In this document: one piece after another, positions 10,547-21,016 of the stretch
How the letters are laid out: each line of letters opens with the position of its first letter
How positions within the stretch are numbered: position 1 is the first letter of the stretch
Source of the DNA: Typhlomys cinereus
Lineage: Eukaryota; Chordata; Mammalia; Rodentia; Platacanthomyidae
Reading direction: 5' to 3'
NCBI GenBank assembly: GCA_023101885.1
Contig: JALPQD010000360.1
Span: 930,001-994,000 of the forward strand
Length of the DNA stretch: 64,000 bases
Made by a program: the position numbers and the translations under genes
The notes under the pieces: generated by a model
Databases searched by the model: none
What the model was told of the DNA's origin: nothing
The model's input: the letters and a program-made list of their open reading frames with translations, nothing else

Positions 10547-11055
10547 GTTCATCTTCCTCCTCCTCCTCCTTCTCATCCCTCTTTCTCGGGCTTTGCTTGC
10601 ACAGCTTGGATGGGGAATTCTTCCATTTCTGGAAGGCAGTAAAGGAATCTTTCTTTTGAACATGCCTCATGTCGTCCTCTGCTTCCGGACATTCACACCG
10701 GACATCTCGCTTAGATTTCTTGACAGCTCTGTGACATTGCAACTTCCTATAAGGTTAAGGAGGCTTTGACTCACAGCCTGGTCCGGTGGGTGGGCGAGGT
10801 GGGCCTTGATTATATAACCTCCTTCCCTGAGTTGCTGAGGGCAGCTAAGGTGGAGTCAGTGGGACGTGCAGGAGGATCTGGTGTAAAAGACTGTGCGAAG
10901 GAAGAAATCAGTGGGATTCCGCGAGTGACTGAATGGCGGGGGTGAGGAGGGCGGGGGAGGATTTCTTCTGGAACAGAGGGATGAATGACAAACACAAAGG
11001 CGACTGCAGCGTGTGAGTGGGGAGTGTGGGCTCCAGAGGAAGAACTGAGCTTCCA
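10547..11055. other. Intron 2 sequence with no recognised feature
   Basis: A short (TCC)n run lies at about 10553-10572. The minus-strand open frame of about 138 codons over 10810-11226 overlaps the adjacent MIR and shows no conserved motif. Confidence 0.45.
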
Positions 11056-11059
11056 ATGC

Positions 11060-11225
11060 AGGCGCCACCACCCACTGGCTGAGCGACCTTGGGCAAATGT
11101 CCTCTCTGAGCAGCAGCATCCCTGTGCATAGAATGAAGCTTCTTTATCTTCCGGCAGGGCTGTCAAGAGGTTCGGATTGAGATTAAGTCCGGCTGTGAAA
11201 GTCCTTTGCAAAGTCAAGTGGCGCA
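11060..11225 (+). mobile_element. MIR element
   Basis: cactggctgagcgaccttgg gcaaatgtcctctctgagc is the MIR core ('tgtgaccttgggcaagt...cctctctgagcctcag'). It is followed by the ctgtcaagaggttcgg region and agtcctttgcaaag. Confidence 0.65.
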
Positions 11226-11256
11226 TGAATCAACCTTTGTCTCTGCCTCTCTGTCT

Positions 11257-11305
<49 letters not shown>

Positions 11306-11306
11306 G
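11257..11306. repeat. (TCTG)n followed by (TC)n
   Basis: About nine TCTG units grading into TC units at the 5' side of an antisense B1-like element. Confidence 0.9.
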
Positions 11307-11412
11307 ACAAGGTCTTGCTATACAGCAGAGGCTGAGTTCAAACTAGAGGTTCCCTTTTGTCAGCCTCCTGAGTTCAGGGATTCTATGTGTGTACTGCCAT
11401 ACCTTGCTCTTG
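11307..11412 (-). mobile_element. B1-type SINE, antisense, diverged
   Basis: gacaaggtcttgctatacag, gctgagttcaaactagagg, cagcctcctgagttcaggga and tactgccataccttgctc match a reverse-complement B1. Confidence 0.6.
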
Positions 11413-11542
11413 GATCTTCCCCTCCTCTTCCTCTTCCCCTCTCTCCTCCTCTTCTCCTTTTCTTTTCTTCTTTTCTCCCTCCTGCTTCTCCTCCTCTTTC
11501 TCCTTTCTTCTTTCTCTCTCTCTTTCCCTTTCCCCCCTCTGT
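11413..11542. repeat. Polypyrimidine low-complexity tract
   Basis: Nearly pure C/T on the + strand. Frames across it give only Pro/Ser/Leu/Phe runs. Confidence 0.85.
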
Positions 11543-11544
11543 TT

Positions 11545-11855
11545 TTAATGTGTATTGTTACCATGTGGTGGGTTTCATGTATGTGCATGTGTGTTTATAT
11601 ATAGGTATACAGGCATATGTGTGTAGTGTCCACCTTCATTTTCTGTCTTGTTAGAGACATGGTCTCATGTTGCTTGCCACTGTGTATGCTAGACCAGCTG
11701 GTCTATGCACTTCTAGGGACTTTGCCATCTCTTCCTCCCAACTTACTGTATAACCTCTGGCACATCTGGCTTCACATGGGTTCTGGAGATCCAAACTCAG
11801 CTTCTCTTGCTTGCACAGCTAACATTTAACCTAAGGAACCATCTCCCCAGTTTGG
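11545..11855 (-). mobile_element. B3-type SINE, antisense, diverged
   Basis: GT-rich start, gtccaccttcattttctgtc, agagacatggtctca, ggttctggagatccaaactc agc and ggaaccatctccccag are in reverse B3 order. Confidence 0.65.
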
Positions 11856-12129
11856 AGTCCTTTTTCTTAAAGCTGGTGAGATCAAATGTAGGGTGAGTGT
11901 TAGCAACCAGATCTTTCACCTTCAGTCCTGAGCATGGGGGTGGGGAGGGGGCTTACTTCATCTTGGAAGCTACAGAACAGGCCTGTGGGTCATGCTGACT
12001 TAAAACAGCCATCCTCCCCAGCCAAAATCAAGATCTCTACCCAGAGCAAAACCTGTGTAATGGTGGACCCCAGTTCAAATGCCCTTTCCTGCCAAGCACT
12101 CAAATGCATTTTCTCCTTTGAGCTCACAA

Positions 12130-12290
12130 GAGTAGTATAAAAATGGACATTATCATTATTATTATTTCTATTTCTTCTGGAAAAGGAAACTGAGACTCGG
12201 AGTGTTATAATAAGGAAGTGTATAGCCTTCATCTTACATCGATGGTCAAATGGAGGTTCAAACCCAAGTCTATGTGGTTCCAGAGATGTG
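12130..12290 (-). mobile_element. MIR element, antisense
   Basis: Shows attatcattattattatttc, ggaaaaggaaactgagactc gg and aggttcaaacccaagtctat. This is the characteristic reverse MIR order ending in the 'ttcgaacccaggtct' part. Confidence 0.65.
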
Positions 12291-12735
12291 ATCCTTACAG
12301 ATGAAAGGCTCCTCCCTCGAGAGCTGGCAGGTCTACAGCAAAAGAGGGAGGGGGAGGAGTGTAAGGGTCTAGGAAGCACTCAGGGTTCCTTTCTTTCCTT
12401 TCCACACAGCTATCTGCAACTAGCGCTAGAGTTTCTGTCTCAGCTTGGTAGGAACTTAAGAGCAGACTCCCAAGGGTGCTGGTTTTCTATCACCGACCTG
12501 GTAAACATTGGCTCAATGAAGAAGATCAAAGCCAAAACAAAAAATAAAGCCCAATCGCTTATTATACTCTTCCTCGGAGCACACAGAATATATTGGCTGG
12601 AACAGAGAGACAGGATAAAGCAAAATTGCTGCATCCTGCCTTCCCTGGAGACTTGCCCCGCAGAGGTCCTTTGTGAGTGTCCCCTGGGCTTCAGCTGTGT
12701 CAGCTGCTTCTGTGGCCCATTAGGTATTTCTGATC
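12291..12735. other. Intron 2 sequence, no recognised feature
   Basis: A 163-codon + frame spans 12288-12779 but crosses into repeats at both ends and has no recognisable domain. It is treated as chance. Confidence 0.45.
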
Positions 12736-12739
12736 CTTG

Positions 12740-12955
12740 GCTGCGATATTGGTTTCCTAAAGCCATCGCCACAAATTAAAATAAATGTAGGTCCCTAAAA
12801 TGACACAAATTCAATATATTGTAGCTCTGGAGGGCAGATGTCTCCTAGGATTAAAGTCAAGGTATCCGCTGGATCGCATGCCTCACAGAGTTGCCAGGGG
12901 ACAGTCTATTTCTTGCCTTCTCCAGTTTCTATGGGCTACCCGGCATTTTTTTTTA
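12740..12955 (+). mobile_element. Old mammalian interspersed repeat, family not assigned
   Basis: The order gccatcgccacaaattaaa, gtagctctggagggcag, aagtcaaggtatccgctgga and ccttctccagtttctatggg matches a common eutherian repeat carrying 'acagttctggaggccagaagt...atcaaggtgtcagcagg'. I do not assert its name. Confidence 0.5.
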
Positions 12956-13279
12956 AATCACTCAGCTAGTCTTCAGACTCTTGCATTTGACTGTGTAGTC
13001 TACATAGGTCAGTAGACTAGGTTCAGAGGGTGTCTGACTGTTGACTTTCTAACCTGGAGTGCAAGGCGTGATTAAATTACCCACGAGGCACTAGGGGTGT
13101 TTGGCTCCTTTCAGCCGCCCATGTGCATGCAGAACCAAGTGCTGTTTCAATGACTTCATGAACATTGCCTCTTCTTTAAGAAAACCTAGTTTTACCCTGA
13201 ACTTGCCAAACAGAAATGAGGGGGTGTTTATTTGTATCACAAAGGGATTTAGTTTGTTTCTTAAAACAGCCAGCCCTAC

Positions 13280-13316
13280 TCTCTCTCTCTCTCTCCTCTC
13301 TCTCTTTCTCTCTCAG
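13280..13316. repeat. (CT)n simple repeat
   Basis: CT dinucleotide run with minor interruptions. Confidence 0.85.
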
Positions 13317-14055
13317 TATTTTAATTAATGGGGAATTTGATTTGCATGATTTTCAGAAACATGCCCAGGAAAGGATCTATCTGCCCCAGAAGTTCACCAG
13401 CTTCCATAGTCTCTCCCCAACTGCTCTTCTGAGTAAGCCTGATTCCTCCATATTGGGCTGGATTATTTCTTTCTGTGGCTAATTGGAAGGCTTCCCAGAG
13501 AGACCTTACCCATGGCAGATGGGCTGTCATCTGTGGCAGTAGACTCTGAAAGGTCCATCCAGGGGCCACCTCTACCATGAAGTTGGCTAATGTTTTCCTG
13601 TCATCCTTTGGTTTACTCTTGGACTCCTCCATTCACTAAACACTTATTTTGTACCAATTATGAACCAGGATTTGCAGCAGAGACACTAGGCAAGTATAAA
13701 TGGCCTGCCATGCCTAGTCCCCCAAATAAAGGAGAGAAGGATGAATAAGTTCCTGACTGATACTTGGGAAGTTTTCAAACAAGGTTCTAGAATGAAGCAA
13801 CTGCTTGAAAACAGGGGAAGAAATTTTACTAAATGTTCTGGATCAAGGAAGAAATTTGAACCATAATAATAGACCACTTAGAATAATAATGATACTAAAT
13901 ATAAAACAAAATACAGCCAAAACTGTACTTAGAAAAGTTTTTACCCTTAAAATCTTTCAATTTTTAATGGAGAGGAATGAGAATAAATGAACTGCATGGT
14001 CAGTTCAAACAGGTTTAAGATCAGGGCACAACTGTAGCTAATGTTGGTTACTTAT
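13317..14055. other. Intron 2 sequence, no recognised feature
   Basis: AT-rich toward 13850-14000. No exon or repeat was recognised. Confidence 0.45.
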
Positions 14056-14059
14056 GGTT

Positions 14060-14240
14060 TGGTAGGCACAGTTCTCAGGGCAGGTTAGCTTGTTTAATTC
14101 TGACATTACCACTGTGTTATAGGGACCGTTATTATCACCGTCTTCTTTCAGAGGGAAAAACCAAAGTACAAGGGAGATAATAATATATCCAAAGATTCCA
14201 GTTTCAAAATATGGATGCAGGTCTTGCCATTCTGGTCCAA
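14060..14240 (-). mobile_element. MIR element, antisense
   Basis: taggcacagttctcagggca, gtttaattctgacattacca, gttattatcaccgtc and gagggaaaaaccaaag follow reverse MIR order (gcactgttctaagc...tttaatcctcacaac...). Confidence 0.55.
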
Positions 14241-14386
14241 ATTCGTTTTCTTGATTAAGTAACATGGATACAGGTAAGGGTGCAATGCTGTGGAAAAAAC
14301 AAAAGGGGCGATTGATAGAGCAGGTTAAAAACCCAACAAAATTGGTGATTCTACCCATGATCTTGTTGAAGCTGATGGAATGATAG

Positions 14387-14391
14387 AATAG
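14387..14391. repeat. 5-bp target-site duplication (aatag), left
   Basis: Matches aatag at 14827-14831. Five bp is the size used by ERVL/MaLR-type integrases. Confidence 0.7.
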
Positions 14392-14826
14392 TGTTGCAGT
14401 CAGCCTGCATGGTTGCTGATAAAATCACCATCAAATGGCTTAAGGGAACAAGAGGTTTTATTCTCTTATGATTGTCCGATTACAGTTCTCAACCCAGCTT
14501 GACAGGAGAGCTCACACCAACACCAGGACCAAGGGAACTGGTCGCACCATCTCCACGTAACAGCTGAGAGAGAGACAATCCTTACTTCCCAGATCAGCAG
14601 TGTCTGGCCAAGTATACACAAGGATTCCAACTTCCTCAACCAACCTTCTGTATTTTATTCACCTGTCCAGGGCCTGGTCCCACCCACCATGGGCTGTATC
14701 TGCTCCATCCAATAGACAATCTGCTGCAGGTTTGCTGTAGGCTTAACTCAACTACCAATTATTTACAAATTTTCCCAGAGCTCGAACCCTCAACTATTGA
14801 GTTGACACCAGTATCTAACTATGACA
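14392..14826 (-). mobile_element. Solo LTR-like element (family R), 435 bp
   Basis: On the + strand it begins tgttgcag and ends atgaca, so it has TG...CA termini, flanked by aatag on both sides. It aligns along its length with 48886-49316 (opposite strand) and 52431-52818. The minus strand is taken as sense because the 48886 copy carries an AATAAA signal near the corresponding 3' end. No internal retroviral genes are attached, so it is a solo LTR. The family is probably MaLR/ERVL-type from the TSD length. Confidence 0.75.
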
Positions 14827-14837
14827 AATAGAAAACA

Positions 14838-14980
14838 TTTGGGATTGGTGGCAAAAATCTATAATTCCAGTTACTCAGGACTCCTAAAGTAGGAGGATCA
14901 CAAGGTTTTAGGGCAGTTTGGGATGCAGAGTATAAGGCCAACTTGGGCAACTTAATGAGAGCCTGTCATAAAGCAAAAAT
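14838..14980 (+). mobile_element. B1-type SINE, diverged
   Basis: ttggtggcaaaaatctataa ttccag, tactcagg, aggaggatcacaagg, cttgggcaacttaatgag and agcctgtcataaag are in B1 order. Confidence 0.6.
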
Positions 14981-14981
14981 C

Positions 14982-15392
14982 AGGTCTGGGGAGATGGCTT
15001 AGTGGTTAAAGTCTTGGCCTCCAAAGCTAAAAAGACCTGAGTCCTGGATCTGCAAAAATCCCACGTAAAAAATAATGGGCAGGTGTGGTGGCTCACCTGT
15101 AATTCTAGCCCTGAAAACTCTAGCACAGCCTAGGAATCCCCAGGGTAAGTTGGCTAGTCAGACTAGCCTTAGTGAGATGCTTTGGATTTGATCAGAGACC
15201 CAGATTCACAACATTGAAGTGGAAGAGTGATCGAGGATGATTCCCTGCATCACTCTTGGGCCTCCACAGGCACGTTCATTCAAGTGCACTCATGTACATA
15301 TATCTACACACAAAGGTACACCCACCCACATGCAAACATGTATACACGCACACATGCATGTACCCCATACATATACTCCATACACACATACA
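14982..15392 (+). mobile_element. B3-type SINE
   Basis: caggtctggggagatggctt, tcccacgtaaaaaa, gtaattctagccctg, gctagtcagactagcc, agagacccagattc, gtggaagagtgatcgagga and a long CA/CATG-rich 3' end are all present. Confidence 0.8.
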
Positions 15393-15435
15393 TGAAAGAA
15401 GGAAAACAATTCAGGAAACTTAAGAAAAGCAAAGA

Positions 15436-15512
15436 GTTTGACTGTGCTTTAGAGGTACAGTACCTGCCTAGCATGCTAGAGGCCCAGGGTTCCAGCCCCA
15501 GCACCAAAAAAT
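15436..15512 (+). mobile_element. ID-type SINE
   Basis: ctttagaggtacagtacctg cctagcatgctagaggccc, then ggttccagccccagcacc and an A run. This is the ID (BC1-like) arrangement with the expected B box, diverged. Confidence 0.65.
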
Positions 15513-15785
15513 GGGTAACTAAAGTAGACAACAAAGAGAAACTTTTGGAAAGATACAAGAGTATCTAATGACAAATATACATAAAAGACTAAAGAAAGGG
15601 TTAATATCAACATTTAAGGAATTAAAGTCAAAATAATTGACACGACAATAACTCAATTTTTTGAGAATCAATGGTGCCCTTAACAAAAATCTTATTTCCC
15701 ATATGTCATAGTGTCTTTCATTTTCTACATATTGCTCCTACATATTTCTTGTTTTGTGTCATCTGAGCATTTCTACCCCTATTTT

Positions 15786-15788
<3 letters not shown>

Positions 15789-15823
<35 letters not shown>
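15789..15823. repeat. (GT)n simple repeat
   Basis: About 17 uninterrupted GT units. Confidence 0.95.
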
Positions 15824-15827
<4 letters not shown>

Positions 15828-16267
15828 CAAAATCTCAATTACTTTTTTGAATAAGATGCTGCAAACACATGGGGAGGACAATTTCCAAGAGAGTGAAAAT
15901 CCCAAAATTTAGAAGATGTCAATAGTAACTTTCTTGATTGGGAGGAAGAGAGAGGTGAAGATGATTGACAAAGGAGGGGTCAGGTCTCTGTTATCAGCCA
16001 TTTATTTCATGTTGTTCTGAAAGTTTTAGATACAGAAATGTGATAAGAGAAAGAGACATGTCTATGAGCGAGGATGGGGGAAAAAGAATGATTACTTGGG
16101 ATGATCTGATTTTCTAGCCAGAAAACTTGAAGACAACTGAAAATTGAAAAATGATTCTGAGTTAAAAAAATTCTTGCAAAATACGTGTGCTAACCTTCTA
16201 TGGCATCATGTATGGAAGCAGCAATCAGTTGGAAAACAATGGAAAAGGTGAATTAAAGATGAATCCT
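15824..16267. other. Intron 2 sequence, no recognised feature
   Basis: AT-rich intronic DNA. Nothing was recognised. Confidence 0.45.
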
Positions 16268-16467
16268 GGGGCTGGTGAGATAGCCCAGTGGTTAAGATGC
16301 CAGCTTACAAATCTGACAACCTGAGTTCAATTCCTGGAAGTCCACATGGTAGAAGAAGAGAACTGACCACTGAAAGTTATCTTCAAAGATTGTCCTCTGA
16401 TCTCCACCCATGCATGTGTGCAACTCCTCTCCTTCCCCCTCTCCTTCTCTCTGTCTCTGTTTCTCTT

Positions 16468-16551
<84 letters not shown>
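16268..16551 (+). mobile_element. B2-type SINE with (TC)n(CA)n tail
   Basis: ggggctggtgagatagccca, ctgagttcaattcctgg, gaactgaccactgaaagt and gattgtcctctgatctccac lead into (TC)n at about 16472-16514 and (CA)n at 16515-16551. Confidence 0.8.
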
Positions 16552-16553
<2 letters not shown>

Positions 16554-16556
16554 CTT

Positions 16557-16900
16557 TGGGGTAGGGGAGATGGCTCAATGGTTAAATCACTTGCACAGAC
16601 AAAAGGACTAGAGTTTAGATCCCATTAAAATGTAGGGCGGGTGTTCTGCCTGGAATTTCAACTTTGGAAGGCAGAGAAGGACATTTCCAGAGCAAACCAG
16701 TTAGCCAGATTAGTGATGCCAGAATGTGTGATTAGAGGTCCTGTCTTAAAAAGAATAAATAGGTGGAACAGCAATCAAGGATGATTCCTAATATTAACCT
16801 CTGTCCTCCACGTACACATGCACACAGGTACACTCAAACACATATTGCCCCATACATATGGTCATGCATGCACATAGGTACTTCCCATATACCCATTAAA
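16557..16900 (+). mobile_element. B3-type SINE
   Basis: ggggtaggggagatggctca, ctagagtttagatccc, aactttggaaggcagag, ccagttagccagattag and gtggaacagcaatcaagg, then a CA-rich end. Confidence 0.75.
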
Positions 16901-17089
16901 ATGGAAAAAAAAAGAATCTCTCAGATGACCCAAAACGAGAAATGTGTAGGAGAAATAGGTAGAACGTGAAAGACTCTATGGTAGATGGGAAATAAGATTC
17001 TTTTAAAAAGAGCACCATCAATTCCCAGACGAATGACTTGAGGTTGTAAGAGTGTCAATTATTTTGAATTTAATTTCTAAAATTTAAGG

Positions 17090-17558
17090 CCAGAGCAATC
17101 AAAGTCCCCATTAGCTTTCGGAGGACAGGGATTAACGTCACATGACTCCCATAAAAATTCCATTGGCATTTTAAGAAATCTGGATCAACTGCTTCTCAAG
17201 TTCACTTGGAAGAATAAGCCTAAATGATAGCCAAGAAAATGTTGAAAATAAGGAGAACGAGGGAGGACTTGCCGTGCCAAGGCATAACATATTATAAAGC
17301 TGCTATAATTAAAACCTCTGTTGCCATACTTCAAGACAGATCAGCGGAACAAAGCAGAAGGCCCAAAGACAGGCCCCAGTGTATATAATTATTGAACATA
17401 TAATAAACTTGGCATTAGAAATCTACCAGAAGAGCAGAATTATTCAATCAAAGCTGCTGAGAGAACTGGGGTACCTATTTGGGAAAAAAGGGGGGGATTA
17501 GATTCCCAATGCACATCAGATTGCAATACAGATGTAGAAGGGAGTTTAAAATAGAAAT
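17090..17558 (+). mobile_element. LINE-1 ORF2 3' fragment, dead
   Basis: The order atggcattttaagaaatctg, gaataagcctaaatgatagc caagaaaatgttgaa, gggaggacttgccgtgcc, ataaagctgctataattaaa ac and gcggaacaaagcaga is that of the L1 ORF2 C-terminal region, broken by stops and indels. Confidence 0.65.
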
Positions 17559-17710
17559 GAGGGCCAGCAAGGGAGCACAGCAGGTAAAGGTGACTTGCAA
17601 GCGGCAACCTGAGCTTGAGCTCTGGGTCCACGTGGTAGAACGGCAGAACCGACTTAAGGAAGTTGCCCTTTCGTTTCCACATGCTTGCAGTGGCACATAT
17701 GTATTTGCTC
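17559..17710 (+). mobile_element. B2-type SINE, first of two
   Basis: gccagcaagggagcacagca, ctgagcttgagctctgggtc, aacggcagaaccgac and cacatgcttgcagtggcaca are present. It is followed head-to-tail by a second partial copy. Confidence 0.6.
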
Positions 17711-17716
17711 TCTCTG

Positions 17717-17813
17717 ACCTGAATTTGATGTCCTAGATTGACACATAGTGGGAAGAGAGAATTGGCTTCTGAAAGTTGTTCTCTGACCTATGCATGCTTG
17801 CTGTGGCATTCAT

Positions 17814-17849
<36 letters not shown>

Positions 17850-17890
17850 TTTCCCCCCTATGAAATAAACAAATGAAATATTAAAAGCTC
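17717..17890 (+). mobile_element. B2-type SINE, second copy, partial
   Basis: ggaagagagaattggcttct gaaagttgttctctgacc and gcatgcttgctgtggc, then (TC)n and an aataaacaaatgaaat tail. Confidence 0.65.
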
Positions 17891-18084
17891 ATATCACTTC
17901 ATGTACATAAAACTGACATATAAATTATATAAATGTCATTCCAAGGGTAGTTTGATTATTTTCTTTGTCAAACAGTTTTGTACTGTTTTGAAAGATGGAC
18001 ATCGTGTTTTTATTCAGGCCTGTGAAAGCCTGTGTGCAATGCCATGGCACTCATCGAAAGCCGGAAGGTCCCCACTTTCTCCTT

Positions 18085-18285
18085 GCGTGAGACAGGGTCT
18101 CCTTGTTGTTTTTACTGCTGCTGTTTTGCGAGTTTCTGGAAGCTCTCCTTCCATCTCCCTGTAGGGATACTGAAATTATAGATGTTCACGGCACATCCAG
18201 CTTTTATGGGGCCTTGGGGATCTGAACCCAGGTTTTCATGTTTTCTCAGCAAGTGTTTGTACCCACTGAGCCGTATTCCTAGACA
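18085..18285 (-). mobile_element. B3-type SINE fragment, antisense
   Basis: gtgagacagggtctccttg, ggatactgaaattatagatg, ggggatctgaacccaggttt and gtacccactgagccgtattc are in reverse SINE order. Confidence 0.55.
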
Positions 18286-18390
18286 ATCTACTCTTATTTT
18301 TCTCCTTAATCATTTATGCTTATTATTTTTATTTTTGGTGTTGGCATTTTGCACATGCTGGACAGGGCTAGGTGATTCCCAGTCATAACT

Positions 18391-18391
<1 letters not shown>

Positions 18392-18465
<74 letters not shown>
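18392..18465. repeat. (TC)n followed by (CA)n
   Basis: About 26 TC units, then about 11 CA units. Confidence 0.95.
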
Positions 18466-18468
<3 letters not shown>

Positions 18469-18537
18469 ACATGGATATACTCGGTTGTTCTATATGAAGT
18501 TTTCCAATATCTAAACATCCTGGAGAACACCAGCTTT

Positions 18538-18850
18538 GGGATGGGGAGATGGCTTAGCAGTTAACGTGCTTGCTACACAAACAAGAAGGCCTGAGTTTGG
18601 ATCACCACAGCCCTTGAAATGCTGTGTGGGTGTGGCAGCCTGATTGTAACTCAGCCTGGAAATCTGAAGCATGAGCTGACTAAGTTACAGCTACACTCTG
18701 GGCTTTATGAGAGACCCAGCCTCAGAACAATAAGGTGGAAGAGTGATTGAGTAGGATTCTCATTATCAACGTCAGGCCTCCACACACACTTATCCTTCAC
18801 AGTGTCCCCACACACAATGCATGCACTCATGTACACACCCCATATACACA
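18538..18850 (+). mobile_element. B3-type SINE
   Basis: gggatggggagatggcttag, ctgagtttggatcacc, agagacccagcctcag, aaggtggaagagtgattgag and caggcctccacacacac are in B3 order. Confidence 0.75.
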
Positions 18851-18939
18851 AGCAAAGCGATACGAATTTCATCAGCTGAAAGTAGTGCAGCCCTTCCCAT
18901 CCCCACACCTCATGTTTTAGCTTCTCTTAGGTCTCAGTT

Positions 18940-19085
18940 CTGTTTCTATCTTAAAATTTTATTTTATGGAAAATCCCAAACATATATGTAAGGAGACAGA
19001 TGGGCATGAAAATTCCTTATGTGCTCATCACCTAGATTCGATAATGAGTCTTCATCATCAATTTTTTCCCATCTGTCACCCTCCT
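18940..19085 (-). mobile_element. Old L1 3' UTR fragment, antisense (tentative)
   Basis: ggaaaatcccaaacatatat gt and gtgctcatcacctagattc resemble the reverse complement of an L1M 3' UTR. A similar segment occurs at 60400-60690. Confidence 0.4.
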
Positions 19086-19579
19086 GAACCTACTAACTTA
19101 CTTTGAATTGAATTATTTTCTCCATAGAGCTTTGAAGGTGTAGCCTCAAAGATAAGCTTCTATTAAAATAGTCACAATACTACTATCACCACAAATGTGT
19201 TCATTCCCTAATATCAAGGAGAACGATTCTCTTACCCCAAGACAGGGAGTCAGCCGAACCACTGTGCTGACTGCCTTGTGACTTTTTAAGTTGCTGACTT
19301 ATTCAAATGAGGATTCAAATAAGGTCTGCACATTGCTATTAGTTGCAATGATGTTTATTAAATGTTTTTGAATATGTAAGTTTTTCCTCTTATTTCCTCC
19401 CTGCTCTTTACCCCCTCCGCTCCTTGCCCCTGTTCTGGGGGGAGAGGGGTTGATAATTTCCTCTCTGTAATATCATTTAGCGTGTATTTTCTAAAAATTC
19501 ACGGTTGAACACATTCAGACTTGACCATTTGGCACAAGTCCATAGACAGCGTGCATGCTGTGATCCTAGGCAGTTGGGA

Positions 19580-19580
<1 letters not shown>
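19086..19580. other. Intron 2 sequence, no recognised feature
   Basis: Nothing recognised apart from a short C/T-rich then G-rich stretch at 19386-19450. Confidence 0.45.

Positions 19581-19630
<50 letters not shown>
19581..19630. repeat. (GT)n simple repeat
   Basis: About 25 uninterrupted GT units. Confidence 0.95.
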
Positions 19631-19631
<1 letters not shown>

Positions 19632-19986
19632 CGGTAGCTACTGATGACTGGAGTCCAGACCCATCTTAGTATCTAGAAGTCACCTTGAAATTTTTGTTCT
19701 GTTTTTGCTTTTTGAGCACATAACTTTAAAAAGAGTGAGAAGGGCCCTAAAACAGTGTCCTGTCTTCCAAGTACTAAGAGCCTAGAGATTGCAGAGGATT
19801 TGAATAACCGTGTGGTAAAAAGTCACTTAACTAAAACTGCTTACAGTCTCTCACTGTCCCTTCCTTCAACCAATTTAGCTCCCAAATAGTGGAGCCATAG
19901 TCTAGATGCCTCTAACTCATGCACATTCCAAAAATATATGTTTAGGCATATTTGTTGCTAATTACAAATATGCAATACTGCAGTTC
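19631..19986. other. Intron 2 sequence, no recognised feature
   Basis: No recognised repeat, exon or RNA gene. Confidence 0.4.
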
Positions 19987-20400
19987 ATCTTCTTTCCTCC
20001 TCTCCCCTCCTTCCCCTCTCTATATTGTCTACTTCTCATCTTCCCCCATTTCTGCCCCTTCCTCTCTTTCTTCCTACTCCTTCCCTTTTCCCCTCTTTCC
20101 CACCTTCCCTTTCTCCTTTCTCCCTCCTCCACTTCTGCCCCTTCCTCTCCTTCTTTCCCCTCTTCCTCTTCTCCCTCCTCCCTTTCTCCCTCCTCCCTTT
20201 CTCCCTCCTCTATATCCACTCCCTTTTCTTCTTCTATCCTTCTTTCCCTCTTTCCCTATTTTCTTTCTTACCCCTTGTCCCCTTTCCTCCTCTTCCCTTC
20301 CTTTCCTTCTTTCTGCTCTTCCCTCCTCTTCCTTCTCTCCACCTCATATTTTCCCCTCCTCTTCATCTTCTGTCTCTTCCCCTTCTTCTTCCTCTTCATC
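19987..20400. repeat. 414-bp polypyrimidine tract
   Basis: The + strand is almost entirely C and T with only occasional A or G. Long + frames across it (171-190 codons) are low-complexity Ser/Pro/Leu/Phe products of the base composition and not genes. The tract ends about 0.5 kb before exon 3. Confidence 0.9.
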
Positions 20401-20458
20401 CCAGAGCTTCAAACATGCTAGGCAAGCACTCTTCCCTGAGCCACTGTCCACCCCAACG
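20396..20458 (-). mobile_element. ID-type SINE fragment, antisense
   Basis: agagcttcaaacatgctagg caagcactcttccctgagcc reads as the reverse complement of an ID element head. Confidence 0.55.
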
Positions 20459-20880
20459 TGTAGCCTGTTTCTTCTCCTCCTGCATCACCCGATTCTTCTC
20501 TGGTGAGTCAGGAGAATGTGCATCTGTGTTCACTGTTTGCCCAAACCTTTCCTGCCAGAAACTAGTATCGCTCTCCAGGTATGAGGCTAGTGCTTGAAGA
20601 TCCCTGTTCCTTATGCATTGTGGACCTAAACGCAAGCCAGCTACCATAGCTGATACCTGGTCGAAAACACTAACAAATGCAGCCAACAAGTCTGTTTCCA
20701 AACAGTGAAAGACCAGGCACTTTGAGGGATCTTTAAGGAGGTATAACCTGGGGCATTTGTGAGATCTGAATCCTGGTTAAATTTTAGATGTTTAATCAAA
20801 AGGTTCATCTTCTCCAAAAGACAAGGTGCGGAAGCCGAGGTTGTTATTTATTCGGGCATCTTGTCTTTGCTCAGAGAAAC
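20459..20880. other. End of intron 2, no repeat recognised
   Basis: Unique-looking intronic sequence immediately upstream of the exon 3 splice signals. Confidence 0.45.
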
Positions 20881-20881
20881 C

Positions 20882-20933
20882 TACTAACTTCTTCCTCCTG
20901 TGTCTCTCCCTCCCTTTCCCTTCTCTTTTGCAG
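20882..20933 (+). promoter_or_regulatory. PRKCB: Branch point, polypyrimidine tract and AG acceptor of exon 3
   Basis: A perfect TACTAAC heptamer lies at 20882-20888, with the branch A at 20887, 47 nt before the first exon base. An almost pure pyrimidine tract and the cag acceptor at 20931-20933 follow. Confidence 0.8.
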
Positions 20934-21016
20934 TCTGCTGCTTTGTGGTGCACAAGAGGTGCCATGAATTTGTCACGTTCTCCTGCCCTGGCGCTGACAA
21001 GGGCCCCGCCTCAGAT
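20934..21016 (+). CDS. PRKCB: PRKCB exon 3: end of the C1A (diacylglycerol-binding) zinc finger
   Basis: The 83-bp exon begins with the last two bases of a Val codon (about residue 69) and encodes 27 further codons, from Cys70 to Asp96 in human numbering. It carries four C1A zinc ligands in the family spacing: Cys70, His75, Cys78 and Cys86. The preceding ligands (His37, Cys50, Cys53, Cys67) must come from exons upstream of the window. The [10 protein letters not shown] end is the C1A-C1B linker and is specific to beta. Acceptor is cag, donor gtaagt. The exon ends on a codon boundary, which fits exon 4 starting GAT. C1A binds diacylglycerol or phorbol ester and inserts into membranes when PKC is activated. 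No frameshift or stop is seen. Confidence 0.96.

Noticed and set aside
10810..11226. 138-codon minus-strand frame
   Set aside because: Its N-terminal half is antisense to a MIR and the remainder has no recognised motif.
12288..12779. 163-codon + strand open frame
   Set aside because: It starts in a MIR and ends in an old repeat, has no recognised domain and no bracketing splice pattern. Chance frame.
19906..20597. Three overlapping + frames of 171-190 codons
   Set aside because: They span the polypyrimidine tract and differ only by frame. No coding signature.
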